A stretch of 52,987 nt of DNA from Nitrospirota bacterium (GTDB lineage Bacteria > Nitrospirota > Nitrospiria > Nitrospirales > NS-4). The stretch spans positions 1 through 52,987 of the forward strand of contig VBOG01000052.1 in assembly GCA_005877815.1 (NCBI GenBank). The letters run 5' to 3'. Shown piece after piece: positions 24,938 to 34,027 of this stretch. The notes under the pieces were generated by a model that worked only from the letters and a program-made list of their open reading frames with translations, did no database searches and was not told the DNA's origin. Position numbers and translations under genes: made by a program. How positions within the stretch are numbered: the stretch's first letter is position 1; each line of letters opens with the position of its first letter.

Positions 24938-27253
24938 GTGGCGACTTTTTACACAACGATGTATTTGGCTGACGTCTTTTATAGTCCTGCCGTCTCTCTC
25001 CCTCTCACAATAATCCTCCTCCTCGTTGTTGCAGTCCTAACCAAAAACGGCAAAGGTCACCGCGTCCTTTTAGGGCTCTGCCTCTTTTTGTGCGTTAGAT
25101 ACATAGTATGGCGTGGACTCTACACACTGAATACCGCGGATCTCGCGAGCAATGTATTGAGTTGGACGGTCTATCTGGCGGAAGTGTACGGGCTTATCCA
25201 GTTTTGTTTCTTTACCTTTCAGGTCTGGTCACCCTCCAAAAAGCTTTCGGTCGAGCTCAGGCGATTCCCAACGGTAGATATGTTCGTCACGGTGGTGGAT
25301 GAACCACTTGATGTTCTGAAACGCACCGTCGTGGGATGTTTGGCGCAGGATTATCCCAAAGATAAATTCAGAGTCTATGTTCTGGATGATGGGAACAAAG
25401 AAGAAACCAGAGCCTTGGCGTCCGCCTTGAAGTGCGGCTATCTCCGTCGTTCCGATCGCCGCTATGCAAAGGCAGGAAATGTCAATCACGCACTGGGATT
25501 GACGTCCGGTGAGTTTGTGGCCGTCTTTGATGTGGACCATGTGCCTGTCCGGACCTTCTTAAAGGAGACCCTCGGTTTTTTCAAAGACGAGCAGATGGCA
25601 TTTGTTCAGACGCCGCATCACTTTTACAACCCCGATGTCTTTCAGAAAAATCTTCGTTTGGAACGAGAGCTCAAGAATGAGCAGGCGCTGTTCTTTCGTT
25701 TAATCCAGCCGGGACGGGATACGCATAATAGTGCCTTTTTTGCCGGCAGCTGCGGAGTGTTCCGCCGGCGTCATCTGGAAGAGGTCGGAGGGATGCAGAC
25801 GGACACAATCACCGAAGACTTGCACACGAGCCTGGTCTTGCATGCCAGAGGCTATAAGTCCTGTTACCTGAATAAAGTGTTATCGGCGGGACTTATGCCC
25901 GAGACCTTTCGAGGCCATTTAAAGCAACGAAGTCGGTGGGCGATCGGTACAGTCCAGATGCTCTTCCATGACAATCCCTTGACGCAGCGAAGACTGACAT
26001 GGTCCCAACGGATTGATTATATGGGATCGATCTTTTATTTCTTCCTTGGCCTGCCCCGGGTCGTGTGTTTGGTGGCGCCCTTGGGGGGGTTATTTTTCGG
26101 TCTGTCGCCCGTGCGCGCGGACCCGCTCGTGCTCGTCCATTTCTTCTTCGCCTATTACCTGGCCTCGGTGATGTTGATGCGGACGGTCAGCCAGGGCACC
26201 CGCAATGCCTTCTGGTCCGACATCTACGAGGTCGCCACCTGTTTTGCGCTGAGTCGGGCTGTCTTGAAGACCCTGATGAATCCCAGAAAAAGTCGTCCCT
26301 TCGAGATCACTCCTAAAGGCGTGCAAGCCGAAGAAAGCGAACTCCAGCGGACTCTGTTTGTGCTGCCGCATCTCATGCTTTTAGGGTTGACGGCGGCCGC
26401 CATTAGCACAGGAATTCTGACCTGGATAGGACCGACAGAAACCAGAGGTCTCGCCATCAATCTGTTCTGGGCCAGCGTCAATGTGCTTCTTTTAATCGTG
26501 GCGATCCGTTCGGCTATGGAGCATCCACAGCTTCGCCAAACCGTCCGTCTTGACCGCCGATTCCAGTGCCAGATTTTTGCCGGTGTCACGACCATGAAAG
26601 CGACCACGCATGACCTGAACGAGGGCGGCATGTCGGTCTATTTGAATGAACCGATGTTCTCCATCGACGACATGGCGACGATCACGTTGGAAGCTCACAG
26701 CGGCGAGCGATTTCGTTTAAAAGGGCGCATCGCCCGTCAGGAGCGTAAACCCTCAGGACTCGTCGAGGTGGGCATGCAGTTTGTGGACCTCGATGAAGCG
26801 GCCGCAGAAAATCTGATTGTACAGTTGTTTGCGCAGCCAGATAGTTGGCGGGAATCCTCGACCACAATGCCGGGAATGGTCCAAAGTTTCCGTGCCCTCT
26901 CGAGCGTCTTTAAGCGGACTCGGGCCCAAGCGACTCCTTTCAGACGTCGATCTCCCCGGGTACTGCTTCAGAAAGCCTGCCGCCTGACTTGGGAAGAAGG
27001 GAAGCTGATCGGGATAACCTTCGATGTTTCCTATACGGGACTTTCAGTGTTCTTTTCGGAAGCTCCCAAACTTGCCGCCAACGCGGTGTGCCTGATGCAT
27101 TTTGACGGCATCACTCCCGTCACGCTCCGGGTTCAAGCCATGTCAACCGCCCAACGAGCCGGTAAAACGCTGATTCGCTTTCGTGTCTGCGATGTTGTTG
27201 AAGGCGAAGCAAACTGGCGTGCGTTGATTCTTCGGGCCTGGGAGCACACCTGA
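24938..27253 (+). CDS. bcsA: BcsA-like cellulose synthase/glycosyltransferase with two PilZ domains
   Basis: 771 residues. N-terminal membrane helices are followed by a GT2 domain with DDGN near 150, DVDH near 198, TED near 292 and QRSRW near 331: the full processive beta-glycan synthase set. More membrane helices run from ~360 to 530. A PilZ domain follows (RLDRR near 537, DLNEGGMSV). A second PilZ-like domain has RRRSPRV near 669 and DVSYTGLSV. Two c-di-GMP-binding modules are unusual; typical BcsA has one. GTG start; an ATG at 24959 is an alternative. It is followed by a BcsS-like gene, but no bcsB, bcsC or bcsZ lies nearby. The product could be cellulose or another beta-glucan. Confidence 0.88.
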   Translation: MATFYTTMYLADVFYSPAVSLPLTIILLLVVAVLTKNGKGHRVLLGLCLFLCVRYIVWRGLYTLNTADLASNVLSWTVYLAEVYGLIQFCFFTFQVWSPSKKLSVELRRFPTVDMFVTVVDEPLDVLKRTVVGCLAQDYPKDKFRVYVLDDGNKEETRALASALKCGYLRRSDRRYAKAGNVNHALGLTSGEFVAVFDVDHVPVRTFLKETLGFFKDEQMAFVQTPHHFYNPDVFQKNLRLERELKNEQALFFRLIQPGRDTHNSAFFAGSCGVFRRRHLEEVGGMQTDTITEDLHTSLVLHARGYKSCYLNKVLSAGLMPETFRGHLKQRSRWAIGTVQMLFHDNPLTQRRLTWSQRIDYMGSIFYFFLGLPRVVCLVAPLGGLFFGLSPVRADPLVLVHFFFAYYLASVMLMRTVSQGTRNAFWSDIYEVATCFALSRAVLKTLMNPRKSRPFEITPKGVQAEESELQRTLFVLPHLMLLGLTAAAISTGILTWIGPTETRGLAINLFWASVNVLLLIVAIRSAMEHPQLRQTVRLDRRFQCQIFAGVTTMKATTHDLNEGGMSVYLNEPMFSIDDMATITLEAHSGERFRLKGRIARQERKPSGLVEVGMQFVDLDEAAAENLIVQLFAQPDSWRESSTTMPGMVQSFRALSSVFKRTRAQATPFRRRSPRVLLQKACRLTWEEGKLIGITFDVSYTGLSVFFSEAPKLAANAVCLMHFDGITPVTLRVQAMSTAQRAGKTLIRFRVCDVVEGEANWRALILRAWEHT

Positions 27254-27295
27254 GTGGGCTCAACGAGGTCTGACTCGCTAACACGCGGAGCTATC

Positions 27296-27997
27296 ATGTC
27301 ACATCGCCTCGTATACGTCCTATCGCTCCTTGTGTTTCTCACTCTCTGGCCGAGCGCGGGCATGACTCGCGACGCCTTCACCGGCTTTGAACTGGACGAT
27401 AGGGGCCAGTATTATGGGTTCCTGGGACTCCAAACCCCGCTCACGAGCATACAGAAGGATCTGGACCTGTTTGCTCAGCTCTATGCCGCCACATTACGCT
27501 ATTCCTTCAGGTCGGACGGAAATCTGTTGAATGCGCGTGTGGATTCGATCACTCCGTCGGTGGGATTGCGACAACGGTTCGATCCATGGAATGTGTCGGT
27601 CTTGGCCGGACCCCAGTTCCGAGAGAAGCATGAAGATGTCGTAAACGGAGGGAGAACGACGAGCGATGAGGTCGGAGCATTTCTTCAAGGCGAAACTTTT
27701 TATTGGCATGAGCGAGGCAGTTTTCACGGCATCATCTCCTACAGCACTCTCGATGACTTTTTCTGGGGTCGCCTGCGAGGAAAGGTATCAGCGTTCAAGA
27801 CCAACGGCGGCCATCGTATCTACGCCGGGTGGGATGTGATCGGCATGGGAAACAAGGATTTCAACGCATTCCACACAGGACCGCTTGTTGAAGTCCCTAT
27901 CGGTAAAGTCTTTTTTCTAATTAAAGGTGGGTACAAATATACCTCTGCGTTCCACAACGGAGCGTACACCGGTCTTGAGATTTATCTGCCGTTCTAG
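27296..27997 (+). CDS. bcsS: BcsS-like outer-membrane cellulose biosynthesis protein
   Basis: 233 residues. The signal peptide (MSHRLVYVLSLLVFLTLWPS) is followed by a strand-rich chain: GFELDDRGQYYGFLGLQTPL, VGLRQRFDPWNVSVLAGPQ, GGYKYTSAFHNGAYTGLEIY, ending in LPF. Length, position after a BcsA-type gene and the terminal Phe fit BcsS, a predicted outer-membrane barrel accessory to cellulose export. ATG 27296 lies 42 bases after the bcsA-like stop, so the two are an operon. Confidence 0.7.
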   Translation: MSHRLVYVLSLLVFLTLWPSAGMTRDAFTGFELDDRGQYYGFLGLQTPLTSIQKDLDLFAQLYAATLRYSFRSDGNLLNARVDSITPSVGLRQRFDPWNVSVLAGPQFREKHEDVVNGGRTTSDEVGAFLQGETFYWHERGSFHGIISYSTLDDFFWGRLRGKVSAFKTNGGHRIYAGWDVIGMGNKDFNAFHTGPLVEVPIGKVFFLIKGGYKYTSAFHNGAYTGLEIYLPF

Positions 27998-28079
27998 AAG
28001 CAGCGGGAAGAACGTCCCTGTCCACGAACCCGACCTATCGTGAACTAGTCAGCCTTGTGTCCCGACGCAAGAAGCAATG

Positions 28080-29036
28080 CTAAAGGCATTGAGGCATTGA
28101 ATCCATTGCGGTATGTGCTGACTGAGCCCAACGTGTCCCCGCGACGGGCTCAACGGCCGGGATAGTGAAATAGAATGTTGAGCCTTTGCCTAGTTCGGAC
28201 TCAACCCAAATGCGACCGCCGTGGCTTTCAATGATCTGTTTGCAAATTGCCAGACCGATGCCGCTGCCGACACACGCCGTTCGCGCGGGCAATCGTTCAA
28301 ATACTCTAAAGATGTGGTCATGGAAGTCCGGATCTATGCCGATCCCGTTGTCGACGACCGAGAACAACCAGTCTGTTTCTTGTCGTTCGATTGAAACATG
28401 TATATTGGGCGGTTCGGAGCCGGTAAATTTCAAGGCGTTACTAATCAGATTCTGGAACACGTGCCTAATCTGATTTCGGTCTCCCATGACGACAGGCAAT
28501 GGGCAGTGCGTAATGGTTGCTCTCGTAGCTTGAATAGAAGAGTTGAGCTGGGTGATCACATTTTTCACAAGCGGCTCGCAATTGACCGATTCCCGCCGTC
28601 TTTCGCCGCGTGATACGGATGAATATGTGAGCAAGTCACGCATAAGCTGACCGCGTAAGTTTCGTTGTGCCAATTCCAACTGTGCCTGCGTCGGAATCGC
28701 AAGCGCCTTCGGAAGCAATGGCCATAGAATTATGGCGGTGACTACCGATAATGCGGCTGTGACGGCCTTCATTCCTTCTTCCAACCAATAATCCGGGTTC
28801 CACATCGTCCAGATACCGATGGCCTGCATGGTGCCGACGGCCAGAAATAGTGCCCCACATAACAGGGCCAACCATTGTAACGACATGTCGCGTCTTTTGT
28901 AGACAAAATACAGGAGCGTCAGGACGATGGAACAGAACGAGAGGGCAATGAGCGAATTAGAGGCGACATGTAACGATACGAGTGTGTGATCGCACAAAAA
29001 GCATTGGTCATGAGGCAGATCAGAAAGTCTCATCAT
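28080..29036 (-). CDS. membrane histidine-kinase-like protein lacking the H-box
   Basis: 318 residues. Residues ~25-110 hold about four membrane segments ([57 protein letters not shown]). The HATPase_c domain is complete: [37 protein letters not shown] and [11 protein letters not shown]. Between them, related kinases carry a coiled coil and an H-box. Here the sequence passes from [15 protein letters not shown] directly to [14 protein letters not shown], the end of the second dimerisation helix, so the phosphoacceptor His segment is absent. It may act as an ATP-binding partner in trans or be inactive. Confidence 0.8.
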   Translation of the reverse strand: MMRLSDLPHDQCFLCDHTLVSLHVASNSLIALSFCSIVLTLLYFVYKRRDMSLQWLALLCGALFLAVGTMQAIGIWTMWNPDYWLEEGMKAVTAALSVVTAIILWPLLPKALAIPTQAQLELAQRNLRGQLMRDLLTYSSVSRGERRRESVNCEPLVKNVITQLNSSIQATRATITHCPLPVVMGDRNQIRHVFQNLISNALKFTGSEPPNIHVSIERQETDWLFSVVDNGIGIDPDFHDHIFRVFERLPARTACVGSGIGLAICKQIIESHGGRIWVESELGKGSTFYFTIPAVEPVAGTRWAQSAHTAMDSMPQCL

Positions 29037-29235
29037 CGTAATGTCCTAGTAGAAAATGCAACCGGCACATGGTATAAGACACTAATTGAATATTTCAAAT
29101 CGCCTTTCGTATACTTTCGCGATCCATTAGTATCGTCATCAGCTAAGGCAAATTCGCCAAATGCGTGTGCCCCTCAGAAGGGTTATAAAGGAAAGCACAC
29201 TAGTTCAATACCCTTCTTGGTGATACACTCCAAGT

Positions 29236-29499
29236 ATGCAATACGTCCGAACGCTCATCCTGTTTCAATTGATCGGACCGGTGTGCGCTACCATTTCTGA
29301 TGGTGATTCCATTAATCGGATCGTCAAGAATCTACTCGACCAGGGATGCTCGGTGAAACTTGATTTTCACGGAGTGAAACTAGTGACGCCTTCCTTCTAT
29401 GCGGCAGTCGTTTCCGATTTGCACGGCGTCTTTCCTGAAAATGTCCTGAACACGCGCTTCGCGCTGACGGGTATGCCCGACTCGCATTCGTTGTCCTGA
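29236..29499 (+). CDS. STAS-like (DUF4325-type) protein
   Basis: 87 residues. The central part, DGDSINRIVKNLLDQGCSVK then LDFHGVKLVTPSFYAAVVSD, matches the DUF4325/STAS-like fold, which usually accompanies anti-sigma-factor-type ATPases. The N-terminus (MQYVRTLILFQLIGPVCATI) also looks weakly hydrophobic. It is divergent from the H-box-less kinase, 199 bases away. A partner-switch role with an HATPase protein is plausible; no kinase of that type is adjacent. Confidence 0.6.
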   Translation: MQYVRTLILFQLIGPVCATISDGDSINRIVKNLLDQGCSVKLDFHGVKLVTPSFYAAVVSDLHGVFPENVLNTRFALTGMPDSHSLS

Positions 29500-29681
29500 G
29501 TCCGCCGCACAGCGAGACCGCTTGCAGGTGGTCTGTCGAGAGTAAGTTACCCTCCTTTTGTAGTTTTCCCATGCCTCCTAAGATAAGCGTGAAAATGTTG
29601 ACGCCGCTCTGTTCACTCAGGTAACGCTGTTTCTCATGATGCCAGTCCCGGTCAACATGCCAGCGAGGTGATGTGACGCCT

Positions 29682-30605
29682 ATGCGAAATAAGATTCCAT
29701 GTACGGCACAAAAGCTTAGCCAACTTCACCCCGACATGATTCAATCCGTGGTCGGCGCCCAGGTCTTTAAACTGGGCCATGAATACTATACGGCCAATTG
29801 CGTGCGGCTCGTGGACTCTGACGACGCGGAAATTACCTCAGAAGTGAATGGACCGTTTGGTCTCTACGAACAATCGATCGCCTTGAAGGGCGGGAATCTA
29901 CTCACCAAGTGCTCCTGCACCTCGACCGAGCAGCCGTTCTGCCGTCATTGCGTGGCGGTGTTGCTCGGCTATCATTCTCCGGGCACGGCGCGTGATGCCG
30001 TCCGCACGCAGGAATCTTCAGTGTGGGAGGAATCGGTTACACCAGTCACACCCATTGCGCCAGCCGCCTCTTCGGCGACGTCCCTCAGCGCAAAACTCCG
30101 TGAGATCACGATTTTCCTCGATTGGCTGCCGCAGGCAGTCAAATGTTTGCAGCTGGATCAAGACTTGCCGGAAGCGCCGCCGATGGATGCTGGAGATGTG
30201 CGCGGCTTCGTTCAATCAGTTCAACGTCTCATGACCCGTTGGCGTTTGAGTGAGGAACGGCGCATCGTGCTGGAGGCGGAGCTCAGCAGCCGGGACAGCC
30301 ATCTCAATCGTCTCATGAAGCAGATGGAAGACTTTGCGCAGGAGGCGGATCAAGCACAGGCGGCATGTGAAGGCATGCAGCTTGCGCTGACGAATTGCAA
30401 AGGCATGCAGAGCCGATTGTCCGAAATCGGGCGCGAACGCGAACGTCTTGAGGACCAGCTGAAAGTCGTGATGGAGGAGCTGATCAGAAAAGGCTCGGCG
30501 TTAAACCACTTCGCCTCGTCCTTCAAGGAGGTGTCGAGCACGTTCCATGAGGTGGCCACGCCGTCGCTCCAGAATTCCGACACCACGCACTCCCACGCGG
30601 TCTGA
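29682..30605 (+). CDS. SWIM zinc-finger protein with coiled-coil tail
   Basis: 307 residues from ATG 29682 (GAGGTG upstream; GTG 29673 is closer to that site). Residues ~10-105 form a SWIM module with zinc ligands in KCSCTSTEQPFCRHCVAVLL (CxC...CxH). The preceding QSVVGAQVFKLGHEYYTANC is typical of SWIM proteins. A linker leads to a long coiled coil (ERRIVLEAELSSRDSHLNRL and onward). SWIM domains bind DNA or proteins, often beside SWI2/SNF2 ATPases; none is adjacent. Cytosolic. Confidence 0.75.
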   Translation: MRNKIPCTAQKLSQLHPDMIQSVVGAQVFKLGHEYYTANCVRLVDSDDAEITSEVNGPFGLYEQSIALKGGNLLTKCSCTSTEQPFCRHCVAVLLGYHSPGTARDAVRTQESSVWEESVTPVTPIAPAASSATSLSAKLREITIFLDWLPQAVKCLQLDQDLPEAPPMDAGDVRGFVQSVQRLMTRWRLSEERRIVLEAELSSRDSHLNRLMKQMEDFAQEADQAQAACEGMQLALTNCKGMQSRLSEIGRERERLEDQLKVVMEELIRKGSALNHFASSFKEVSSTFHEVATPSLQNSDTTHSHAV

Positions 30606-30626
30606 AGCTCGCCGGACAAAATGCGA

Positions 30627-32090
30627 TCAGCGGGTCAGGGAGTCCTCGATATCAGGGGGGACGGCCTTGATGCGGTCGCCCAGAAACGGATAGCGGGCGC
30701 ACAAGGCCTGCTGCATCAACCAGGCAACTTTTCGGTAGGAAAAATGTCCCTTCACGCCTGAGCGCAGGCGGGCGATATATTCCGCCTCCGCGTAGTCCAT
30801 TTTAAACAGGCAGCGAGTGCGAAACCCAAACGGCGTCAGATAAGCGGCGGCCTCCGGATGCGAGAGCGCCAGGCTCTCCACCCGCTCTCGTACCAACTCC
30901 ATCGTCGCCCGGTATTGCGGCTCAACGCCGGCCTTTTTTAGAACATCTGGCGTGTCATAGCCATGCGCCGTGGTGAACTCCTGGCGGATTTGCTGGCAGC
31001 GCCGGTGCCGATGCAGGTCGCGCCAGCCCCCAACGTCCATCAGGATGTCGAACACGAAGCCATAGCCGCAGTGGAACTCCTTGAGCAGCTCGTCATAGGG
31101 CCCTCGTCGCCGGAGCGCCACGTCGATCAGCTCCTCCTTCTCCTTCTCCGCCCACTCCCGGACACGAGCGAGGATTTGCCGGTAGGGATAGGCAGTGACC
31201 CGGTAGAGCAGTGTGGTCGTCAGCTCGTCGAGCGGTTCATGACGCTCAAGCAGTTCCACGTAGTCGCTGCTCTGCACCTCGCCGAGGCGCAGCCGCTCGG
31301 TCGCGGCTTGCGTGAGCTCGGGATAGGTTTTGATCACATACTCGCTGGGGCGGGCGTACCGCGCCAGCGTGGGAGCCAACGGCTCGTTGAGTCCCGCGGT
31401 GTGACCCGATAACTCTCCCCAGACGTTCACGGGGGGCGTCGCGCAGGCCGTCTTCAGATCCTCCCCGATCGCCTGAAGTTCGGCAATCGGCAGCGACAGC
31501 AGCCGGCCGATCTGTTTCTCCAGCGTCCGGATGCTCACGACCTGTCCGATGTTCGTCTGAGACGCCAGCGTGAGCAGATATCGCGTGATATCAAACGTGC
31601 GAGCGTCCATCGTGCGATCATAGGTGGCCGGCTTCATGTCATCGGGCTTCGGCGTCTGCTGCGTGAGAGAGGCTTTGATCGGCGCATGGAGTGATTCGTA
31701 GGTCGCATGTAGTTTTGTCGCGATGCCGCGATAGGTCGTTTCGACGGGCGTTCCAACAATCGCCTCCGGCACGAACACGCCGCCAGGGCCGAAGTTCTGA
31801 TAGCGGGAGGACTTCGCCTGGCCGTCCCACAAGACTTCATCTTCGAGGTGCACTGCCGCCAATTCCGAGATCCCTTCGAAGCAGATGATCACGTGCCCGA
31901 GGTCCGCGATCGAGGCATGGCCGTAGTCGAAGTAGAACTGCTCCCAAAACTTCTCCGAGGAATGGCCGTGCACCCAGCGCAGGCTGTCTTCGATCGAATC
32001 GGGGGAGCGGCTGTAACGGGCGAGCGCGTAAGCCGACTTCTCAGGCGGCATGGGCGCCAATGCCAGGACCCGGCGGCGAGGGGTGTTCAT
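30627..32090 (-). CDS. tandem ThyX-like (FAD-dependent thymidylate synthase family) protein
   Basis: 487 residues, twice the length of ThyX, with two ThyX-like halves. The N-terminal half has FWEQFYFDYGHASIADLGHV and ELAAVHLEDEV..SSRYQNF. The C-terminal half has FHCGYGFVFDILMDVGGWRD and HRHRRCQQIRQEF. Canonical ThyX has RHR-x7-S; here the Ser position reads Glu, so ordinary thymidylate synthase activity is doubtful. ATG 32090 is set by a promoter ending near 32118; the frame is open to 32495 by chance. Tandem ThyX-like proteins are annotated in various genomes, but their role is unclear to me. Confidence 0.7.
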   Translation of the reverse strand: MNTPRRRVLALAPMPPEKSAYALARYSRSPDSIEDSLRWVHGHSSEKFWEQFYFDYGHASIADLGHVIICFEGISELAAVHLEDEVLWDGQAKSSRYQNFGPGGVFVPEAIVGTPVETTYRGIATKLHATYESLHAPIKASLTQQTPKPDDMKPATYDRTMDARTFDITRYLLTLASQTNIGQVVSIRTLEKQIGRLLSLPIAELQAIGEDLKTACATPPVNVWGELSGHTAGLNEPLAPTLARYARPSEYVIKTYPELTQAATERLRLGEVQSSDYVELLERHEPLDELTTTLLYRVTAYPYRQILARVREWAEKEKEELIDVALRRRGPYDELLKEFHCGYGFVFDILMDVGGWRDLHRHRRCQQIRQEFTTAHGYDTPDVLKKAGVEPQYRATMELVRERVESLALSHPEAAAYLTPFGFRTRCLFKMDYAEAEYIARLRSGVKGHFSYRKVAWLMQQALCARYPFLGDRIKAVPPDIEDSLTR

Positions 32091-32117
32091 GGCGGCGGAG
32101 TCGGAGGCATTGTCCGC

Positions 32118-32146
32118 ATGATAGGGAGGGATTGTCCCATCGTCAA
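32118..32146 (-). promoter_or_regulatory. sigma70 promoter for the ThyX-like gene
   Basis: On the minus strand, TTGACG (32141-32146) and TATCAT (32118-32123) with a 17-base spacer. The predicted start near 32111 leaves ~20 bases before ATG 32090, where no Shine-Dalgarno is visible. Confidence 0.5.
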
Positions 32147-32195
32147 GAGAGATGCTAGGCTCCGCCCGGCAACAGCCGCGACAAGGGCGAACAGC

Positions 32196-32813
32196 GTGGA
32201 AGAGATATTTTTTACTCCGGAAGAGCTGCATCTCATCGCAGATGAGAAGTTCTTCAAGGCCAAGGCCCGCATTATGGCGAAGGTGCGGGCGCAGTTGGAT
32301 TACCTCTACATGGGTCTCAAAGAGGAGCCGGCCATCGCGAGTCTTCTTACGCCGAAACAGTTCGATCCCGCTGCGCACCAATTTGTGAAGGGTGAGCATC
32401 TCGACGACTTTCCATACCAGTATCTCGACTATCCCAAGTACTTCAGCGGTGACGTCAAATTTACATACCGGTCTCTCTTCTGGTGGGGGCACCACTTCGT
32501 CTTCGCGCTGATCCTGGAAGGCGGGGAGCTGAACCGCTACAAGAAGAATCTCGTCAATCGGTACGAGGCGGTGGCGGACAAAGGACTGTCGCTGTGCCTA
32601 GGCGGTTCTCCCTGGGAATGGAACCGGGGCGAAGGCTATACGATGGACCTGAGCTGGGAGCGCAAGGTGGATCTGGTCGCACTGTTGTCGAATCGGTCCT
32701 TCGTCAAGGTGGCGCACTTCGTGCCGTGTGACGACCCCGCGGTCGGCTCTGGTCGGATTCATGAAATCGGCCGCGGCACGCTTCGCGACCTTCTGCCGAT
32801 CATCACGCCATAA
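32196..32813 (+). CDS. conserved-looking hypothetical protein
   Basis: 205 residues from a GTG at 32196, preceded by AAGGGCG. The sequence looks like a globular alpha/beta protein: EEIFFTPEELHLIADEKFFK, DYLYMGLKEEPAIA, FWWGHHFVFALILEGGELNR, LCLGGSPWEWNRGEGYTMDL and a C-terminal IGRGTLRDLLPIITP. There is no signal peptide or membrane segment. I do not recognise the family. It is divergent from the ThyX-like gene. Confidence 0.6.
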   Translation: MEEIFFTPEELHLIADEKFFKAKARIMAKVRAQLDYLYMGLKEEPAIASLLTPKQFDPAAHQFVKGEHLDDFPYQYLDYPKYFSGDVKFTYRSLFWWGHHFVFALILEGGELNRYKKNLVNRYEAVADKGLSLCLGGSPWEWNRGEGYTMDLSWERKVDLVALLSNRSFVKVAHFVPCDDPAVGSGRIHEIGRGTLRDLLPIITP

Positions 32814-32815
32814 AC

Positions 32816-34027
32816 TTATCGGCGATAGTTCTTCACGATCTCTCGAACATGCGCCAGATCGATTGCTTCCGCCTTGTGGCCGTCCCGGCCGATGACCGTC
32901 GTCGCCATCGTGAGGGCGTTGAGGATGGCTTCCTGCGTCGCTTCGACAGCCGCCGCGAAGATCGGATTGAGGTGTGTATCTGCGAAGACCGTCATGGGAA
33001 AGGTCCATTCTTTGGGATAATGGGGAATCACATTACCGGTCGAGAAGGCCACAATGAAATCGCCGCTGCCGTGCCGCGCAATGGAGCCGGTCCGGGCGAG
33101 GCCAAGTGCCGCTCGCTTCGCCACCCGCTTGAGTTGGCGCGCATCGAGCGGCGCATTCGTCGCGATGATGATAATGACCGAACCCTCTGCCCCATTCGCC
33201 GCCTCTTCGCCATAGAGCCTGCCGACCGGAATGCCGCCCATCATCAGCTCCGACCGGCGCCCGTGATTCGCGTTCACCAGGACGCCGATGGTGTAGCCTT
33301 CCGCGGAGGGGATGACCCGAGACGCGGTACCGATCCCGCCCTTGAAGCCGTACGACATCATGCCGGTGCCCGCGCCGACGGTGCCTTCTTGCACCATCCC
33401 GCCGGCCGCTGAGTCGAGCGCTTTCTGCACGTCGGCTTCCGACACATGCCGTCCTTGAATATCATTGAGGCGGCTATCGTCGCATTCCGCGACGACCGGC
33501 GTGAGGGTATCGTCCGTGATGCCGATGCCGGGATAGCGGGAGACCATCCAGCTCATCACGCCGTTGGACACGCGAGGCAGATTCAACGTGTTCGTCAGGG
33601 CAATGGGGTACTCGAGGAAACCGGATTCCTCGATCCATGCCAGCCCGGTCATCTCTCCGGTCCCATTCAGGACAAAGGCCCCGGCCGGGACCTTTTTGTG
33701 CCAGACATCGTCCCGTGGGATGATCACGGTCACGCCGGTTCGCACCGGTCCTTGCCCAGGCATCAAGCGTCCCTCTCCACGGATCAACGTAGTGTGTCCG
33801 ACCCGCACTCCCGGCACGTCGGTGATGGCGTTATGTTTGCCGGTCGGATATTCGCCGAGGGCCAGACCGAGCATGCGCGCACGGACGCGCTGTTCCTGCG
33901 TCTTCGTGGTGGAGGACGAGGACTGGGCAAGGGCCTCCATCGAGGTGGAGGTCCAGAGCATGAGGACGAGCAGCAGAGGCAGGATCAACGGCGTCCGCCG
34001 GCAACGGGATACCGTGCTTGCTGCCAC
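32816..34027 (-). CDS. P1-family peptidase (DmpA/BapA-type aminopeptidase)
   Basis: 403 residues with an N-terminal signal (LILPLLLVLMLWTSTSMEAL). The family start GKHNAITDVPGVRVGHTTLI is followed by GVTVIIPRDD, GTGEMTGLAWIEESG and ALTNTLNLPRVSNGVM. The autoproteolysis/nucleophile Ser is expected in GAEGSVIIIIATNAPL. Members cleave themselves into two chains and act on N-terminal D-Ala, beta-amino acids or similar; the periplasm is the likely site. The GTG start overlaps the upstream rhodanese gene by 43 bases; TTG-initiated forms are possible. Confidence 0.87.
   Translation of the reverse strand: MAASTVSRCRRTPLILPLLLVLMLWTSTSMEALAQSSSSTTKTQEQRVRARMLGLALGEYPTGKHNAITDVPGVRVGHTTLIRGEGRLMPGQGPVRTGVTVIIPRDDVWHKKVPAGAFVLNGTGEMTGLAWIEESGFLEYPIALTNTLNLPRVSNGVMSWMVSRYPGIGITDDTLTPVVAECDDSRLNDIQGRHVSEADVQKALDSAAGGMVQEGTVGAGTGMMSYGFKGGIGTASRVIPSAEGYTIGVLVNANHGRRSELMMGGIPVGRLYGEEAANGAEGSVIIIIATNAPLDARQLKRVAKRAALGLARTGSIARHGSGDFIVAFSTGNVIPHYPKEWTFPMTVFADTHLNPIFAAAVEATQEAILNALTMATTVIGRDGHKAEAIDLAHVREIVKNYRR

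Noticed and set aside
32091..32495. Extension of the ThyX-like frame upstream to 32495
   Set aside because: A promoter at 32118-32146 and the divergent gene at 32196 make a start beyond 32090 untenable.
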